In this document: positions 18,201 to 26,761 of the stretch, piece by piece
How the letters are laid out: each line of letters opens with the position of its first letter
Position numbering within the stretch: the stretch's first letter is position 1
Assembly (NCBI GenBank): GCA_026399075.1
Contig: JAPLRR010000086.1
Location: 1-64,000, forward strand
From: Methylococcales bacterium
GTDB taxonomy: Bacteria > Pseudomonadota > Gammaproteobacteria > Methylococcales > Methylomonadaceae
Length of the DNA stretch: 64,000 nucleotides
Direction of reading: 5' to 3'
Made by a program: the position numbers and the translations under genes
The notes under the pieces: model-generated
Seen by the model: only the letters and a program-made list of their open reading frames with translations
Database searches by the model: none
What the model was told of the DNA's origin: nothing

Positions 18201-19079
18201 ATGAAAATTTTGTGGATTGATGACTTTCCTGCATCAACTTATTACTTTAGGGAAGGTTTAAGAGACAGTGGAGTAAATAATTATCTAGCATTTTCAAGCC
18301 TAGAAGCAATTAACTTTCTTGAAAAATCATCGCCAAATGCAATTATTAGCGATTGCTGTAGACACGAAAATTCAATATTCTCAAGAGCTAATTCTTTGTA
18401 CGCAGGACTAGAGTTTTATCATAAATATATAAAGATTAAGCATCCTAATATTCCAGTGCTATTTCTTAGTGCTATGGGTGCACAGCATGTTATGAGAGGA
18501 CTTGAGCCTGATGGGTGTTTAATCCTAGATAAGTTGATTAGCTGGGATGATTTTTTCAAAACACTTTCAGCAATATTGTCGGAAGATATTGACTATATTT
18601 ATAAAAAACAATCATGTGAAAAGACTGATACGAAAGTTATTCTAACAATAGATACAGCCTTCAAGAGAGAGCTTTTAAAAAACCCACGAATTTTACATGA
18701 AATTAGTCCAAGAAAATTCGAAGAACTTATCGCTGTCATCATGAGCGATTTAGGTTTTGATGTGCAACTTACTAGAGCAACTAGAGATGGTGGTGCTGAT
18801 ATATATGCATCCTTAAAAAACGAAGCCACTAGCTTTTTAACAGTGATTGAGTGTAAAAAATGGAGCCAAGATAGAAAAGTAGGTATTGAAGTAGTACAAC
18901 GCATGGCAGGTGTCCAATTGTCTAATCATGCTAATAAAAGCCTAATTGTTACAACATCTTTTTTTTCTCAACCAGCAATTGAGCAAGCTAGACAATACAA
19001 AGGCATGATGGAACTAAAAGATTATAACTCTTTAAAGACTTGGCTCGAAATATACCAGGGCCACCTCATTAAAAAGTAG
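18201..19079 (+). CDS. Receiver domain fused to Mrr-type nuclease
   Basis: This 292-residue protein combines two domains. Residues 1-125 look like a response-regulator receiver, with acidic pair Asp7/Asp8, phospho-acceptor Asp51 (AIISDCC), Ser90 (VLFLSA) and Lys111 (LDKLIS). Residues 165-285 form an Mrr/PD-(D/E)xK nuclease: RKFEELIAVIMSDLGFDV, DGGAD with Asp200, and ECK with Glu217 and Lys219, then the conserved VVQRMAG. All key residues of both domains are present. It is much more AT-rich than its neighbours and stands alone, without a histidine kinase or methylase nearby. I infer a signal-gated DNase, possibly antiphage; the family partner is unknown. Confidence 0.82.
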   Translation: MKILWIDDFPASTYYFREGLRDSGVNNYLAFSSLEAINFLEKSSPNAIISDCCRHENSIFSRANSLYAGLEFYHKYIKIKHPNIPVLFLSAMGAQHVMRGLEPDGCLILDKLISWDDFFKTLSAILSEDIDYIYKKQSCEKTDTKVILTIDTAFKRELLKNPRILHEISPRKFEELIAVIMSDLGFDVQLTRATRDGGADIYASLKNEATSFLTVIECKKWSQDRKVGIEVVQRMAGVQLSNHANKSLIVTTSFFSQPAIEQARQYKGMMELKDYNSLKTWLEIYQGHLIKK

Positions 19080-19103
19080 CCATTAAACAAGCCGGGTAGC
19101 CGG

Positions 19104-19130
19104 GTTGGGCACATGCTTTTCGTGCCCAAC
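19104..19130. repeat. Interspersed hairpin repeat (GTTGGGCAC type)
   Basis: The arms GTTGGGCAC and GTGCCCAAC enclose ATGCTTTTC. Related copies lie at 29313-29339 and 32977-33003, the latter two inside duplicated toxin-antitoxin blocks. Confidence 0.7.
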
Positions 19131-19133
19131 ATT

Positions 19134-19221
19134 TCAATATTCGGATTCGGTAATGGCTTCGAATAATTCCAATGGCAATTCCTCCGGACACCGATTGTGG
19201 TATTGACTTATGGTTTTGCCG
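19134..19221 (-). pseudogene. Possible C-terminal gene remnant
   Basis: On the minus strand a stop-bounded frame reads like a protein end (KTISQYHNRCPEELPLELF, AITESEY, stop) but has no start codon. It may be the relic of a lost gene. I cannot assign a family. Confidence 0.25.
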
Positions 19222-19255
19222 TTGCCGTCTTATCATCCGACAACACTACAAGTCT

Positions 19256-19316
19256 GGGTGCGCATCGCGCACATTTTCCAATCTTCGGCCTTCGTCAAGG
19301 TAAGCGATGCGCACCA
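19256..19316 (+). repeat. Direct repeat left of the DUF2281 gene
   Basis: This 61-bp sequence (GGGTGCGCATCGCGCAC ... GATGCGCACCA) recurs at 19576-19637 with only a few differences. Its ends are inversely related and could form a hairpin. The two copies bracket a small antitoxin gene. Confidence 0.75.
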
Positions 19317-19344
19317 GCGGCTGCATACCTAAGGAGTTAAAGAC

Positions 19345-19554
19345 ATGAATACAGTAGAAAAAATTTATCAGGATGTGCAGGATTTTCCTGAACCGTTAGC
19401 GCTAGAAGTTTTGCATTTTGTCGAGTTTTTAAAAGCTAAAAAACCGTTAAAAATACCAAACGTAACCACTCAGGCAGCAATAGAAGCGGGTGAGCGTGGT
19501 GAATATGAAGCAGTCACACTGGATGAATTAAAAAAACAGTGGAATGAAGCGTGA
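19345..19554 (+). CDS. DUF2281-type antitoxin
   Basis: This 69-residue protein begins MNTVEKIYQDVQDFPEPLAL, then EVLHFVEFLKAKK, the typical N-terminal helix pair of DUF2281 (VapB-like) antitoxins. It ends with EAVTLDELKKQW. The ribosome binding site AAGGAG precedes the ATG. Such genes normally overlap a RelE-family toxin gene. Here a GTG overlaps the stop codon and opens a frame (REIVQS...) that breaks off within the flanking repeat after about seven toxin-like codons. The antitoxin therefore appears to be an orphan. Confidence 0.75.
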   Translation: MNTVEKIYQDVQDFPEPLALEVLHFVEFLKAKKPLKIPNVTTQAAIEAGERGEYEAVTLDELKKQWNEA

Positions 19555-19619
19555 GAGAGATCGTTCAGTCTGATAGGGTGCACATCGCGCACATTTTTCC
19601 AATCTTCGGCCTTCGTTAA
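19551..19619 (+). pseudogene. Truncated toxin start
   Basis: The GTG overlapping the antitoxin stop begins REIVQS, as many RelE-type toxins do. The frame then runs into the direct repeat at 19576 and stops. I infer that repeat insertion or recombination removed the toxin body. The evidence is only a few codons. Confidence 0.3.
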
Positions 19620-19637
19620 GGTGCACGATGCGCACCA
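19576..19637 (+). repeat. Direct repeat right of the DUF2281 gene
   Basis: Second copy of the repeat at 19256-19316, with GTGCACATCGCGCAC at its left end and GATGCGCACCA at its right end. It starts within the apparent remnant of the toxin frame. Confidence 0.75.
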
Positions 19638-19678
19638 AACGCGACTATGTTCACCTGAAGAACTAGGAGGAATGTCAG

Positions 19679-19849
19679 ATGATTAATGATCCAATCGTTG
19701 AAGAAGTACGCCGTTACCGAAAAGAGCATTCTGCCCGATATGGCAATGATCTAAACCGAATTGTGGAGGCACTTAGGAAAAAAGAATGTGAATCAACCCG
19801 TATCCAATTAAATCCTGGACCTAAATTTCTTTTGAAAAAATCCGCCTAA
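19679..19849 (+). CDS. Small conserved hypothetical protein
   Basis: A 56-residue frame starts MINDPIVEEVRRYRKEHSAR, then YGNDLNRIVEALRKKE, with AGGAGG eight bases before the ATG. The pattern NDPIVEEVRR.R..HA.RF..DL..I...L is common in a family of short bacterial proteins that are often found beside toxin-antitoxin genes and may be antitoxins. It was recognised from the sequence directly, being shorter than most gene callers accept. No toxin partner follows. Confidence 0.65.
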   Translation: MINDPIVEEVRRYRKEHSARYGNDLNRIVEALRKKECESTRIQLNPGPKFLLKKSA

Positions 19850-20156
19850 TTCAGCTTTAAATGCCGAACGCAACGCCCATGCGTTTCCAGCAGTATTGTG
19901 CCAAAAACAGCAGTTTTAACTCGCGTTCAAACTACCTTATCTTTCGAACTACAGGGCTATAGGATGAAAAAATCGTTGATCCTGCTCCTCTGCTGATCGC
20001 TTAGAAAGAATGGCACTGGCTTAGCTAAATCACTTTTTTGCAAACCTATCAGGTCGGGGCTCGGTGGACATTGTTCGCAATTGATGCAGTTTTTTACTAG
20101 CCGCATACCAACACCACCCTCTGCCATATGATGCCATCGCCCACGCCGTGTAATTT
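19850..20156. other. Intergenic with degenerate interspersed repeat
   Basis: About 300 bp without a gene. The part 19888-19950 resembles the GCCGGAAACGGC repeat family found at 28651 and 52655, but is degenerate. Confidence 0.35.
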
Positions 20157-21410
20157 CTATCCCCGCAAATGCCCTTCCCCATAAGCTACCCATTTGTAAC
20201 TGGTCAGTTCGTTAGGCCCGACTGGGCCACGGACATGCAGCTTATCGGTGCTGATGCCAACCACCGAACCCAAGCCATAATCGCCGCCACCAGATAACCG
20301 GGTCGAGGCGTTAATCATCACTGAGGCTGAATCCACCTGCTGTTCAAATTGCTGAGCATTAGCCAGACTTTGGGTGACTATGCCGTCGGTATGGCCTGAA
20401 CCATAGTGGTTGATGTGGTCTATCGCGGCTTCAATACCATCGACAATTTTGACTGACAGTATCGGTGCCAAGTATTCGGTATGCCAATCGGCTTCGGTCG
20501 CAGCTAAGCAATCGGGCAATAGTTTTTGCGTCTGTTCACAACCGCGCAGCTCGATGTTGTGGGCCGCAAATGCGGTGTGCAGCAGCGGCAATAGTTGGTC
20601 TGCACCCTGTTTATCAACCAACAAAGTTTCCAGCGCATTACAAACCTGTACGCTTTGACATTTGGAATTGATGGCGAGGGCGATGGCTTGCTCCGGGTTG
20701 GCATCGGCGGCGATATACAAATGGCAAATGCCATCATAATGTTTGATGACCGGAATACGTGTGCCTTCGGCGATGCGTTGGATCAAGCCTTTGCCGCCAC
20801 GCGGGATTAACACATCGATGTATTTGTCCATTTTCAGCAATTCACCCACCGCCTCATGTCCGGGGATGGGGATGATTTGTATCGCATGGCGTGGCAGCCC
20901 TGCATTGACCGCACCTTCTATCATGGCATCGGTCAGTAAAGTGTTGGTTTGCAGGGCTTCTGAGCCACCGCGCAAAATCACGGCATTGCCACTTTTTATG
21001 CACACGCCAGCCGCATCGGTGGTGACGTTGGGGCGGGACTCGTAAATAATGCCGATCACCCCCAGCGGCACAGATTTTTTGTAAACCCGCAATCCGGCCG
21101 GATTGGTATGGCCTGCCAATATCCGGTTCAGCGGGTCTGGTAATTGCGCCACTTTTTTCAAGCGCGACAGCATGTAGTCAAACGTTTTGTCGTCTATGGT
21201 CAGGCGCTTAACCATGGCATCGGATTGCCCTTCATCACGCGCTTTGATGATTTCTTGGGCGTTCACCGCCATCACTTGGTGTTTGACCGATTCCAGCACC
21301 CCGGCCATTTTCGCCAACGCTAGATTTCGGGTTGATTCGGATGCTGACGCGAGCTGGCGTGACGCTAGGCGGCTTTGCTGGGCAATGCTTAGGACAGTTG
21401 GGGTAGTCAT
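20157..21410 (-). CDS. proA: Glutamate-5-semialdehyde dehydrogenase
   Basis: It reduces gamma-glutamyl phosphate to glutamate-5-semialdehyde, the second step of proline synthesis. The 417-residue protein from MTTPTVLSIAQQSR matches ProA length; the frame extends 32 codons further upstream without family resemblance. Signatures are VPLGVIGIIYESRPNVTTDA, ILRGGSEALQTN, and the nucleophile region KCQSVQVCNALETLLV with the catalytic Cys. The C-terminus (DKLHVRGPVGPNELTSYKW) is intact. proB is not in the window; the gene is monocistronic here. Confidence 0.96.
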   Translation of the reverse strand: MTTPTVLSIAQQSRLASRQLASASESTRNLALAKMAGVLESVKHQVMAVNAQEIIKARDEGQSDAMVKRLTIDDKTFDYMLSRLKKVAQLPDPLNRILAGHTNPAGLRVYKKSVPLGVIGIIYESRPNVTTDAAGVCIKSGNAVILRGGSEALQTNTLLTDAMIEGAVNAGLPRHAIQIIPIPGHEAVGELLKMDKYIDVLIPRGGKGLIQRIAEGTRIPVIKHYDGICHLYIAADANPEQAIALAINSKCQSVQVCNALETLLVDKQGADQLLPLLHTAFAAHNIELRGCEQTQKLLPDCLAATEADWHTEYLAPILSVKIVDGIEAAIDHINHYGSGHTDGIVTQSLANAQQFEQQVDSASVMINASTRLSGGGDYGLGSVVGISTDKLHVRGPVGPNELTSYKWVAYGEGHLRG

Positions 21411-21545
21411 GTTGATTTTAGTGATTCTGGATTGATGGCGTTTAGGCGCTTTATAAAAAGCGCCACGCATCGTAGCGTGGCTTACTGCTTTTTGGCAAGC
21501 CATCATTAGAAAGAAGGTTGGGATGAAACTACTTGATTTACATAT

Positions 21546-21580
21546 CCCTCACCCCAACCCTCTCCCAAATGGAGAGGGGC
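21546..21580. repeat. REP-type palindrome
   Basis: CCTCACCCCAACCCTCTCCC followed by AAATGGAGAGGGGC can form a GC-rich stem. It belongs to the same family as the blocks at 10738, 10846 and 39171. Confidence 0.7.
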
Positions 21581-21623
21581 TATAAAGGACGGTAGGCAAT
21601 GCTTTTCTGCCCACCCGACACTT

Positions 21624-22877
21624 TTATTCTTCGTTCATAAAGCGTTTGGCATAAGACTCCAAATTGGGGATATCAATCCGATAACCTTTAATCATCAACT
21701 GCCAGTACAGCCAAGGGAAGCCCATAATCTTACCCCACCACCAAATCAAACGGTTTTTTCTGGGATCCAGTAAAGGGAATGAGGGCGTGACTTTGCCGCC
21801 ATAAGCAAACTCAGCCAACATCACCGTGCTCAAGGATGTTGTCAACGGACATGAGCCATAACCGTCATAGCCTTCCACCAGTTGTTTGCTGTTGATCAGG
21901 TTTAAGATATTGTCCACCACCACAGGCACTTGTTTACGGACTGCGGCGGCGGTTTTTGCATTGCCGGTTGAGCCTGCATCACCCAAACCAAAAATATTGG
22001 CATATTTGGCATGTTGCAAGGTTTTGTCATTGACATCCACCCAACCCGCTGCATTGGCCAGTGGGCTGTTCTTGATAAAGTCCGGTGCGCTTTGCGGTGG
22101 GGTGACATGGATCATATCAAACGCTTTGGTGATTTGTTGTTTGTTGCCGTCACTGTCAGTCGTTTCAAAGGTGGCGGTTTTGGCCGGCCCATCAATGGCA
22201 ACCAGATTGTGGTTAAAATTGGTTTTGATGCCATACCCAGCAACCACTTTCATCAAGGCTTTGGCGAAAAAAGGTATGCCAAACATACCCGGCCCGGCAT
22301 TACAAAACTCAATGTTAAACTTATCCAAAATGCCTTTTTTACGGAACCTATCCGCCGCCAAATACATGATTTTTTGGGGTGCGCCCGCACATTTAATCGG
22401 CATGGGCGGTTGGGTGAACAAGGCATTCCCGGATTCTAGGGATTTAATACATTCCCACGTATATTCAACCGTGTCGGGCGAATAATTGCTGCACACATTA
22501 TTTTTGCCCAAGGTTTCCCTTAAACCTGCAATTTTGTCCCAATCCAATTGCAAACCGGGGCAGACAACCAGATAATCATAAGTGATAGGGTCGCCGGAAC
22601 GTAAGGTCACCGTATTTTCATCAGGCAAAAATGTTTCCGCATAGTCTTTAATCCATTTGACGCTGGGATGGATTAAATCCGCTTCATTTCGGGTGGTTTG
22701 CTTTAAAGTATAAGCCCCGCCACCAATAATGGTGAAGCCCGGCTGGTAGTAATGCTTTTCTGATGGCTCAATAATGGCAATATCAATCGTGGCATTGATA
22801 CGGCGCATATTATTGGCGACAGAAACGCCCGCAGCGCCCCCGCCGACGATTAAAACGGTATGATGTTGTGATGACAT
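21624..22877 (-). CDS. sqr: Sulfide:quinone oxidoreductase-like flavoprotein
   Basis: This 417-residue FAD protein oxidises sulfide to sulfane sulfur and reduces the quinone pool. It has the N-terminal dinucleotide motif VLIVGGGAAGVSVANNM, the second Rossmann part with YDYLVVCPGLQLDW, the conserved Cys163 in IKCAGAPQKIM, a FAD-binding IFGLGDAG near 300 and a further Cys in YGSCPLTTS. The C-terminal GFPWLYWQLMIKG helix could attach to the membrane. It resembles the SQRDL-like type. A GGAGGA ribosome binding site precedes the start. It is separate from but close to the dioxygenase-rhodanese gene, its expected metabolic partner. Confidence 0.88.
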   Translation of the reverse strand: MSSQHHTVLIVGGGAAGVSVANNMRRINATIDIAIIEPSEKHYYQPGFTIIGGGAYTLKQTTRNEADLIHPSVKWIKDYAETFLPDENTVTLRSGDPITYDYLVVCPGLQLDWDKIAGLRETLGKNNVCSNYSPDTVEYTWECIKSLESGNALFTQPPMPIKCAGAPQKIMYLAADRFRKKGILDKFNIEFCNAGPGMFGIPFFAKALMKVVAGYGIKTNFNHNLVAIDGPAKTATFETTDSDGNKQQITKAFDMIHVTPPQSAPDFIKNSPLANAAGWVDVNDKTLQHAKYANIFGLGDAGSTGNAKTAAAVRKQVPVVVDNILNLINSKQLVEGYDGYGSCPLTTSLSTVMLAEFAYGGKVTPSFPLLDPRKNRLIWWWGKIMGFPWLYWQLMIKGYRIDIPNLESYAKRFMNEE

Positions 22878-23020
22878 GAATTCCTCCGACTTTTTTAGTT
22901 ATAATTTGAGTGCGCTTTGCTGCGACCCGATCACAGTTTATCTTAAGATTTAACAACTTGCACTGTGTTATTTGCCAGTTTAACTGGCTGCCAACGCTTT
23001 AATAATACAAGGGACACACT

Positions 23021-23662
23021 ATGAAATACGATGTTATCGCCCTCAGCGTCAGCGTTTTTTTGCTAATTCTGTATTACGTTTATTTAGGCTTACGTAGCCG
23101 CCGTCATCCTGAAACCAGCGTCCATGCCTTAAATGCCAAGCTTAGGGAACGCTGGGTGGCAATGGTCATGGGCAGTGACAAGCAGGATATTTTGGCCATC
23201 CAAACCTTGCGCAATTCCGTAATGGCGGCGAATTTCATGGCCTCGACATCAATCTTGCTGATTATCGGCACCTTAAACACGGGCGAAAAAATTGGCCAAT
23301 GGCTGATCCATTGGCATCCCCATCAACTCGGCGAACAATTTTCCAGCGACGGCTGGCAAATCAAACTCAGCTTATTATTGCTGGTTTTTGCCGTGGCTTT
23401 TTTCTGTTTTTCAATGGCAATCCGGTTTTTTAACCATGTCGGCTATATGATTAATTTATCTACCGACGGGGCTATAGATCCCCTACTCTTCCAACAAACC
23501 TGTGCCTATTTAAATAGGGCCGGGCGTTATTACACATACGGCACGCGCAGTTTTTTCATTAGCCTGCCACTGATATTGTGGTTTTTTGGGGCTTATTTTT
23601 TGGTCGCCGCGACAGCGGGTTTAATTGTAGGCTTGGCGGTATTGGATAGGGTGCCGGAATAA
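23021..23662 (+). CDS. DUF599 membrane protein
   Basis: This 213-residue protein has four predicted membrane helices and the DUF599 signature AIQTLRNSVMAANFMASTSILLI, followed by IRFFNHVGYMINL and NRAGRYYTYGTRSFF. The family has no established function. It is transcribed divergently from sqr, with about 140 bp between the starts. The start fits the first hydrophobic segment (DVIALSVSVFLLILYYVYLGL). Confidence 0.85.
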   Translation: MKYDVIALSVSVFLLILYYVYLGLRSRRHPETSVHALNAKLRERWVAMVMGSDKQDILAIQTLRNSVMAANFMASTSILLIIGTLNTGEKIGQWLIHWHPHQLGEQFSSDGWQIKLSLLLLVFAVAFFCFSMAIRFFNHVGYMINLSTDGAIDPLLFQQTCAYLNRAGRYYTYGTRSFFISLPLILWFFGAYFLVAATAGLIVGLAVLDRVPE

Positions 23663-23703
23663 AACCATAATGGATGTAGACGCCCCCACACCGTCATTGG
23701 TAC

Positions 23704-25449
23704 TCACCCCAACAACTCATTAACCGCATCCACATTCCGAAAAAACACTTTTCCCGGACTTAAGTGCGCTAGAAAATCAGTCTTTTTTAACTTATCCAGT
23801 ACCGGCCCTTTGGCTTCGGAAATGTTTAAGGTTTTGCCCGCGCGTTGTAATTCGTGGTTAATGTTTTCCAAGGCTTCCAATGCCGTCGTGTCTATATCAC
23901 TCACAGACGTGAAAATCAGCACCACATGGCGGGTGTCAGGTTGGCGTTTTAGCTCAGCTGCCAGATAGTCTTCTATATAATTGATGTTGGTGAAGGTGAT
24001 GCTTTCATCAACCCGCAACAATAACAAATGCCGCCAGGTTTCGACTTGATGGCGTTTGATGTTGCGGAATTGTTCGGTGTTGGGGATGCGCCCCACCACC
24101 GCGATATGGGGATGGCTGGTTTTTCTGAGGTAACTGACAAAGGTCAATATAATGCCCAAACTGATGCCCTCTTCAATACCGAACACCAACACGCCCAATA
24201 AAGTGACTAATTCGGCTACCCCGTCACCTTGGTCATAACGCCAGGTTTCGATAATATTACCTAAACGCACCAAGGGGGTAATCGCCACCAAAATAATTGC
24301 CGCCAAGGCGGCCTTGGGGATAAACGAAAACCATTCACTACAAAATAGTACGGCCAAGGCCAACAGGCCCGCCGCAATCAGCATGGCCATTTGGCTACGC
24401 GCACCCGCTGAAAAATTGACCATGGTACGGCTAAAACCACCCGCCACCGGCATTCCGCCAGAAACCGCCGACGCCAAATTAGCCACCGCCAAGGCGATAA
24501 GCTCTTGGTTAGGGACGATTTTCTCGGCATTCAAGTTAGCGGTCACTTTAGCGATGGCGACACTTTCGACATAAGCAATCAGCGCGATAAATGCCGCGCT
24601 AGGCAACAATAAACGCCAATGGCCTTGGGCAACAAAATCTAGGCTTAACTGGGGCAAGCCAGTCGGCACTGCTCCTACGACAGCGACCTTATGGGAAACC
24701 ATTAAACCCCAATAGGCTACCGCCAACGTTGATAACAACACGGTCAATAAGGGCCCACATTTACTGATGGCTGTTACCACTGGCAAGGTAAAACCTGAGT
24801 TTTTAAGCCATTTAGGCAACAGCTTGGCAAAAACCAGCAACACGGTAAGAGCCCCTACCCCCAGCATGAGCGTTGTAAAATCAAAAGCCAGCAAATAATC
24901 TTGGTAGCAAGCGATTTCAACACCGCAGCCTATGCTTTTAAAGCCCAGCAATTGCGGCAATTGGTTGACGATAATTAATAAGGATGCGCCGCTAGTGAAT
25001 CCGGTCAGAACCGGATGGCTGATAAAATTCACCAAGCCACCCATGCGCAACATCGCCATCACCATCATAATCAGCCCGCTTTCCGCAGACAAAATCAAGG
25101 TACTTTGCACGGGTTCGCCTAAGGCACTGATCGCTGGCGTTTGTAAAACACTGGCGATCATAATGGCAGCTATGGACACCGGCCCGACTGATAAGGCGCG
25201 GCTAGTGCCCAACAACACATACATGATGGGCGGCAAAATACTGGCATACAGCCCCAACTGTGGCGGCAAACCTGCCAGAATGGCGTAGGCAATACCTTGC
25301 GGAACCAGCAATATCGCCGTAATGAGACCTGCAAACAAGTCGCTGTTAAAATCCTGACGCGTGTAGGTTTTTAGCCAAGCAATCATTGGCAGACTATGGC
25401 TTAAACGCGACAAGGTGGTTGCGGTGGTCATGCGGCTAGTTGGTGTCAT
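23704..25449 (-). CDS. SulP family anion transporter with STAS domain
   Basis: This inner-membrane carrier of about 581 residues belongs to the SLC26/SulP group. The N-terminal signature FAGLITAILLVPQGIAYAILAGLPPQ and the YVLLGTSRALSVGPVSI region are clear. Around 10-14 membrane segments precede a cytosolic STAS domain (HVVLIFTSVSDIDTTALEALENIN). Sulfate, bicarbonate or other anions are possible substrates; proximity to sulfide-oxidation genes suggests sulfate or sulfite. I chose the ATG at 25449 because the longer frame overlaps the preceding gene and is not hydrophobic. No strong ribosome binding site is seen. It follows the dioxygenase-rhodanese gene, probably in one transcript. Confidence 0.88.
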   Translation of the reverse strand: MTPTSRMTTATTLSRLSHSLPMIAWLKTYTRQDFNSDLFAGLITAILLVPQGIAYAILAGLPPQLGLYASILPPIMYVLLGTSRALSVGPVSIAAIMIASVLQTPAISALGEPVQSTLILSAESGLIMMVMAMLRMGGLVNFISHPVLTGFTSGASLLIIVNQLPQLLGFKSIGCGVEIACYQDYLLAFDFTTLMLGVGALTVLLVFAKLLPKWLKNSGFTLPVVTAISKCGPLLTVLLSTLAVAYWGLMVSHKVAVVGAVPTGLPQLSLDFVAQGHWRLLLPSAAFIALIAYVESVAIAKVTANLNAEKIVPNQELIALAVANLASAVSGGMPVAGGFSRTMVNFSAGARSQMAMLIAAGLLALAVLFCSEWFSFIPKAALAAIILVAITPLVRLGNIIETWRYDQGDGVAELVTLLGVLVFGIEEGISLGIILTFVSYLRKTSHPHIAVVGRIPNTEQFRNIKRHQVETWRHLLLLRVDESITFTNINYIEDYLAAELKRQPDTRHVVLIFTSVSDIDTTALEALENINHELQRAGKTLNISEAKGPVLDKLKKTDFLAHLSPGKVFFRNVDAVNELLG

Positions 25450-25487
25450 GATGATTTTCGTTTTGGATTGTTGGCTGCACCTAGCCC

Positions 25488-26573
25488 TTACGCTTTTTGC
25501 CAAGCCTCAAACCCACCCGCCATAGACAACACATTTTGATAGCCCAACTCTTGCATGGTAAGTGCCGCCATCGCCGAACGCCCGCCTGTGCGGCAATAGA
25601 TCAACACAGCCTTGGATTTGTCCGCCAATTCGGGCGTACTGGCCAGCTTAAATTCCAAAACGCCGCGTGGCAACAACAGTGCATCATCTATATGACCCGC
25701 CGCATACTCGCTTTCTTCACGGGTATCCATGAGGACAATATTGCCTTCAGCCAGCAATTGTTTGGCCGTCTCAACAGTAACTTCGGTAATTTGTTGTTTG
25801 GCAAGGGCCACTTTATCTTGCACCGTTTGTTCTTGGCGTATGGGACGGCTACTGTCACGCAACACCACAGCATCTTGGCGTTCGTTTTCGTCCAAACCGC
25901 AATAACGGTTGGCAGGGACGGCCTCGTCTATCAAGCGCGGCTTGGGCAAATTCAGGTTATTCATAATTTCAATAAACTCATCGCGCGTCTTACCTGCCAA
26001 ACGCGGATTGGTGGTGCGTTCCTGCATGATGTTGCTGACCCACCGTTGTTGGTAATCATGGCCAGGATAAACCAGCGTTTCATCCGGCAAAGTAAACAAG
26101 CGTTGGGTGATGCAGTCATACAAAGCACCGGCATCGCCGCCTTGAAAATCAGTACGCCCACAACCGCCAATAAACAAGGAGTCGCCGGTGAACACACGGT
26201 CACGCCACAAAAAGGAAATGCTGCCACGGGTATGGCCGGGGGTGGCGATAACCTTAATTTGCTCACTATCACCTAAAGTAAAAATATCGCCATCTTGGAT
26301 TTGCACATCAGCGGTTTCCGCGCCGCACAACTGGCTGACCGCCGTTTGTGCACCCAAGCGTTGGCGCAACAAGCCACTGGCGGTGATGTGGTCAGCGTGG
26401 ACATGGGTTTCCAAGGAATATTTCAGTTGCAAACCATGGGTTTCCAGCAAGGCGATGTAATCGTCGATATGGGTATTAACTGGATCAATAAACGCCGCTT
26501 CTTTACTGACAGGGTCAGCAATCAAATAGGTATATGTCCAAGTCTCTGTGTCGAATAATTGTTTGAATAGCAT
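25488..26573 (-). CDS. Persulfide dioxygenase-rhodanese fusion
   Basis: This 361-residue protein joins an ETHE1-like metallo-beta-lactamase domain (1-235) with a C-terminal rhodanese (265-361). Metal ligands lie in THVHADH (57-62), ATPGHTRGS and FTGDSLFIGGCGRTDF. The rhodanese loop CRTGGRS has its active Cys near 327. Such fusions oxidise glutathione persulfide to sulfite and exchange sulfur with thiosulfate, downstream of sulfide:quinone reductase. The start has GGAG eight bases upstream. It lies just downstream of a perfect sigma-54 promoter and palindromes, so expression is likely sulfide-induced. Confidence 0.92.
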   Translation of the reverse strand: MLFKQLFDTETWTYTYLIADPVSKEAAFIDPVNTHIDDYIALLETHGLQLKYSLETHVHADHITASGLLRQRLGAQTAVSQLCGAETADVQIQDGDIFTLGDSEQIKVIATPGHTRGSISFLWRDRVFTGDSLFIGGCGRTDFQGGDAGALYDCITQRLFTLPDETLVYPGHDYQQRWVSNIMQERTTNPRLAGKTRDEFIEIMNNLNLPKPRLIDEAVPANRYCGLDENERQDAVVLRDSSRPIRQEQTVQDKVALAKQQITEVTVETAKQLLAEGNIVLMDTREESEYAAGHIDDALLLPRGVLEFKLASTPELADKSKAVLIYCRTGGRSAMAALTMQELGYQNVLSMAGGFEAWQKA

Positions 26574-26610
26574 TTTTATCTCCGGTGGTGGAATATCTCA
26601 AAATGTGAAA

Positions 26611-26626
26611 AGCAACGTCTGTGCCA
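26611..26626 (-). promoter_or_regulatory. Sigma-54 promoter of persulfide dioxygenase gene
   Basis: On the minus strand the sequence reads TGGCAC-AGACG-TTGCT, a full match to the RpoN consensus TGGCACRNNNNTTGCW. It lies about 40 bases upstream of the start codon, which places the transcript start near 26600. The perfect -24/-12 elements and spacing make this a strong call. Confidence 0.85.
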
Positions 26627-26692
26627 ACTATTAATTGTGCCTGTAAACTTACGCTGGGCGGGGAATGGGCTTAGTACAACACGGGGGATAGG

Positions 26693-26721
26693 ATGTTTCA
26701 CAATAGGCCATTATGAAACAT
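26693..26721. promoter_or_regulatory. Upstream palindrome 1 (activator site)
   Basis: The half-sites ATGTTTCA and TGAAACAT are separated by 13 bases. The centre lies about 88 bp upstream of the sigma-54 promoter, a normal enhancer position. It is the likely binding site of a sigma-54-dependent activator, for example a FisR-type sulfane-sulfur sensor. That regulator is not in the window. Confidence 0.65.
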
Positions 26722-26734
26722 TATTGACTTATAT

Positions 26735-26761
26735 ATGTTTCAATAAAACCTATTGAAACAT
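26735..26761. promoter_or_regulatory. Upstream palindrome 2 (activator site)
   Basis: Perfect 11-base half-sites ATGTTTCAATA and TATTGAAACAT flank AAACC. Its centre lies 41 bp from that of the first palindrome, about four helical turns, so bound activators would face the same side. The core TGTTTCA/TGAAACA is shared. Confidence 0.7.
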
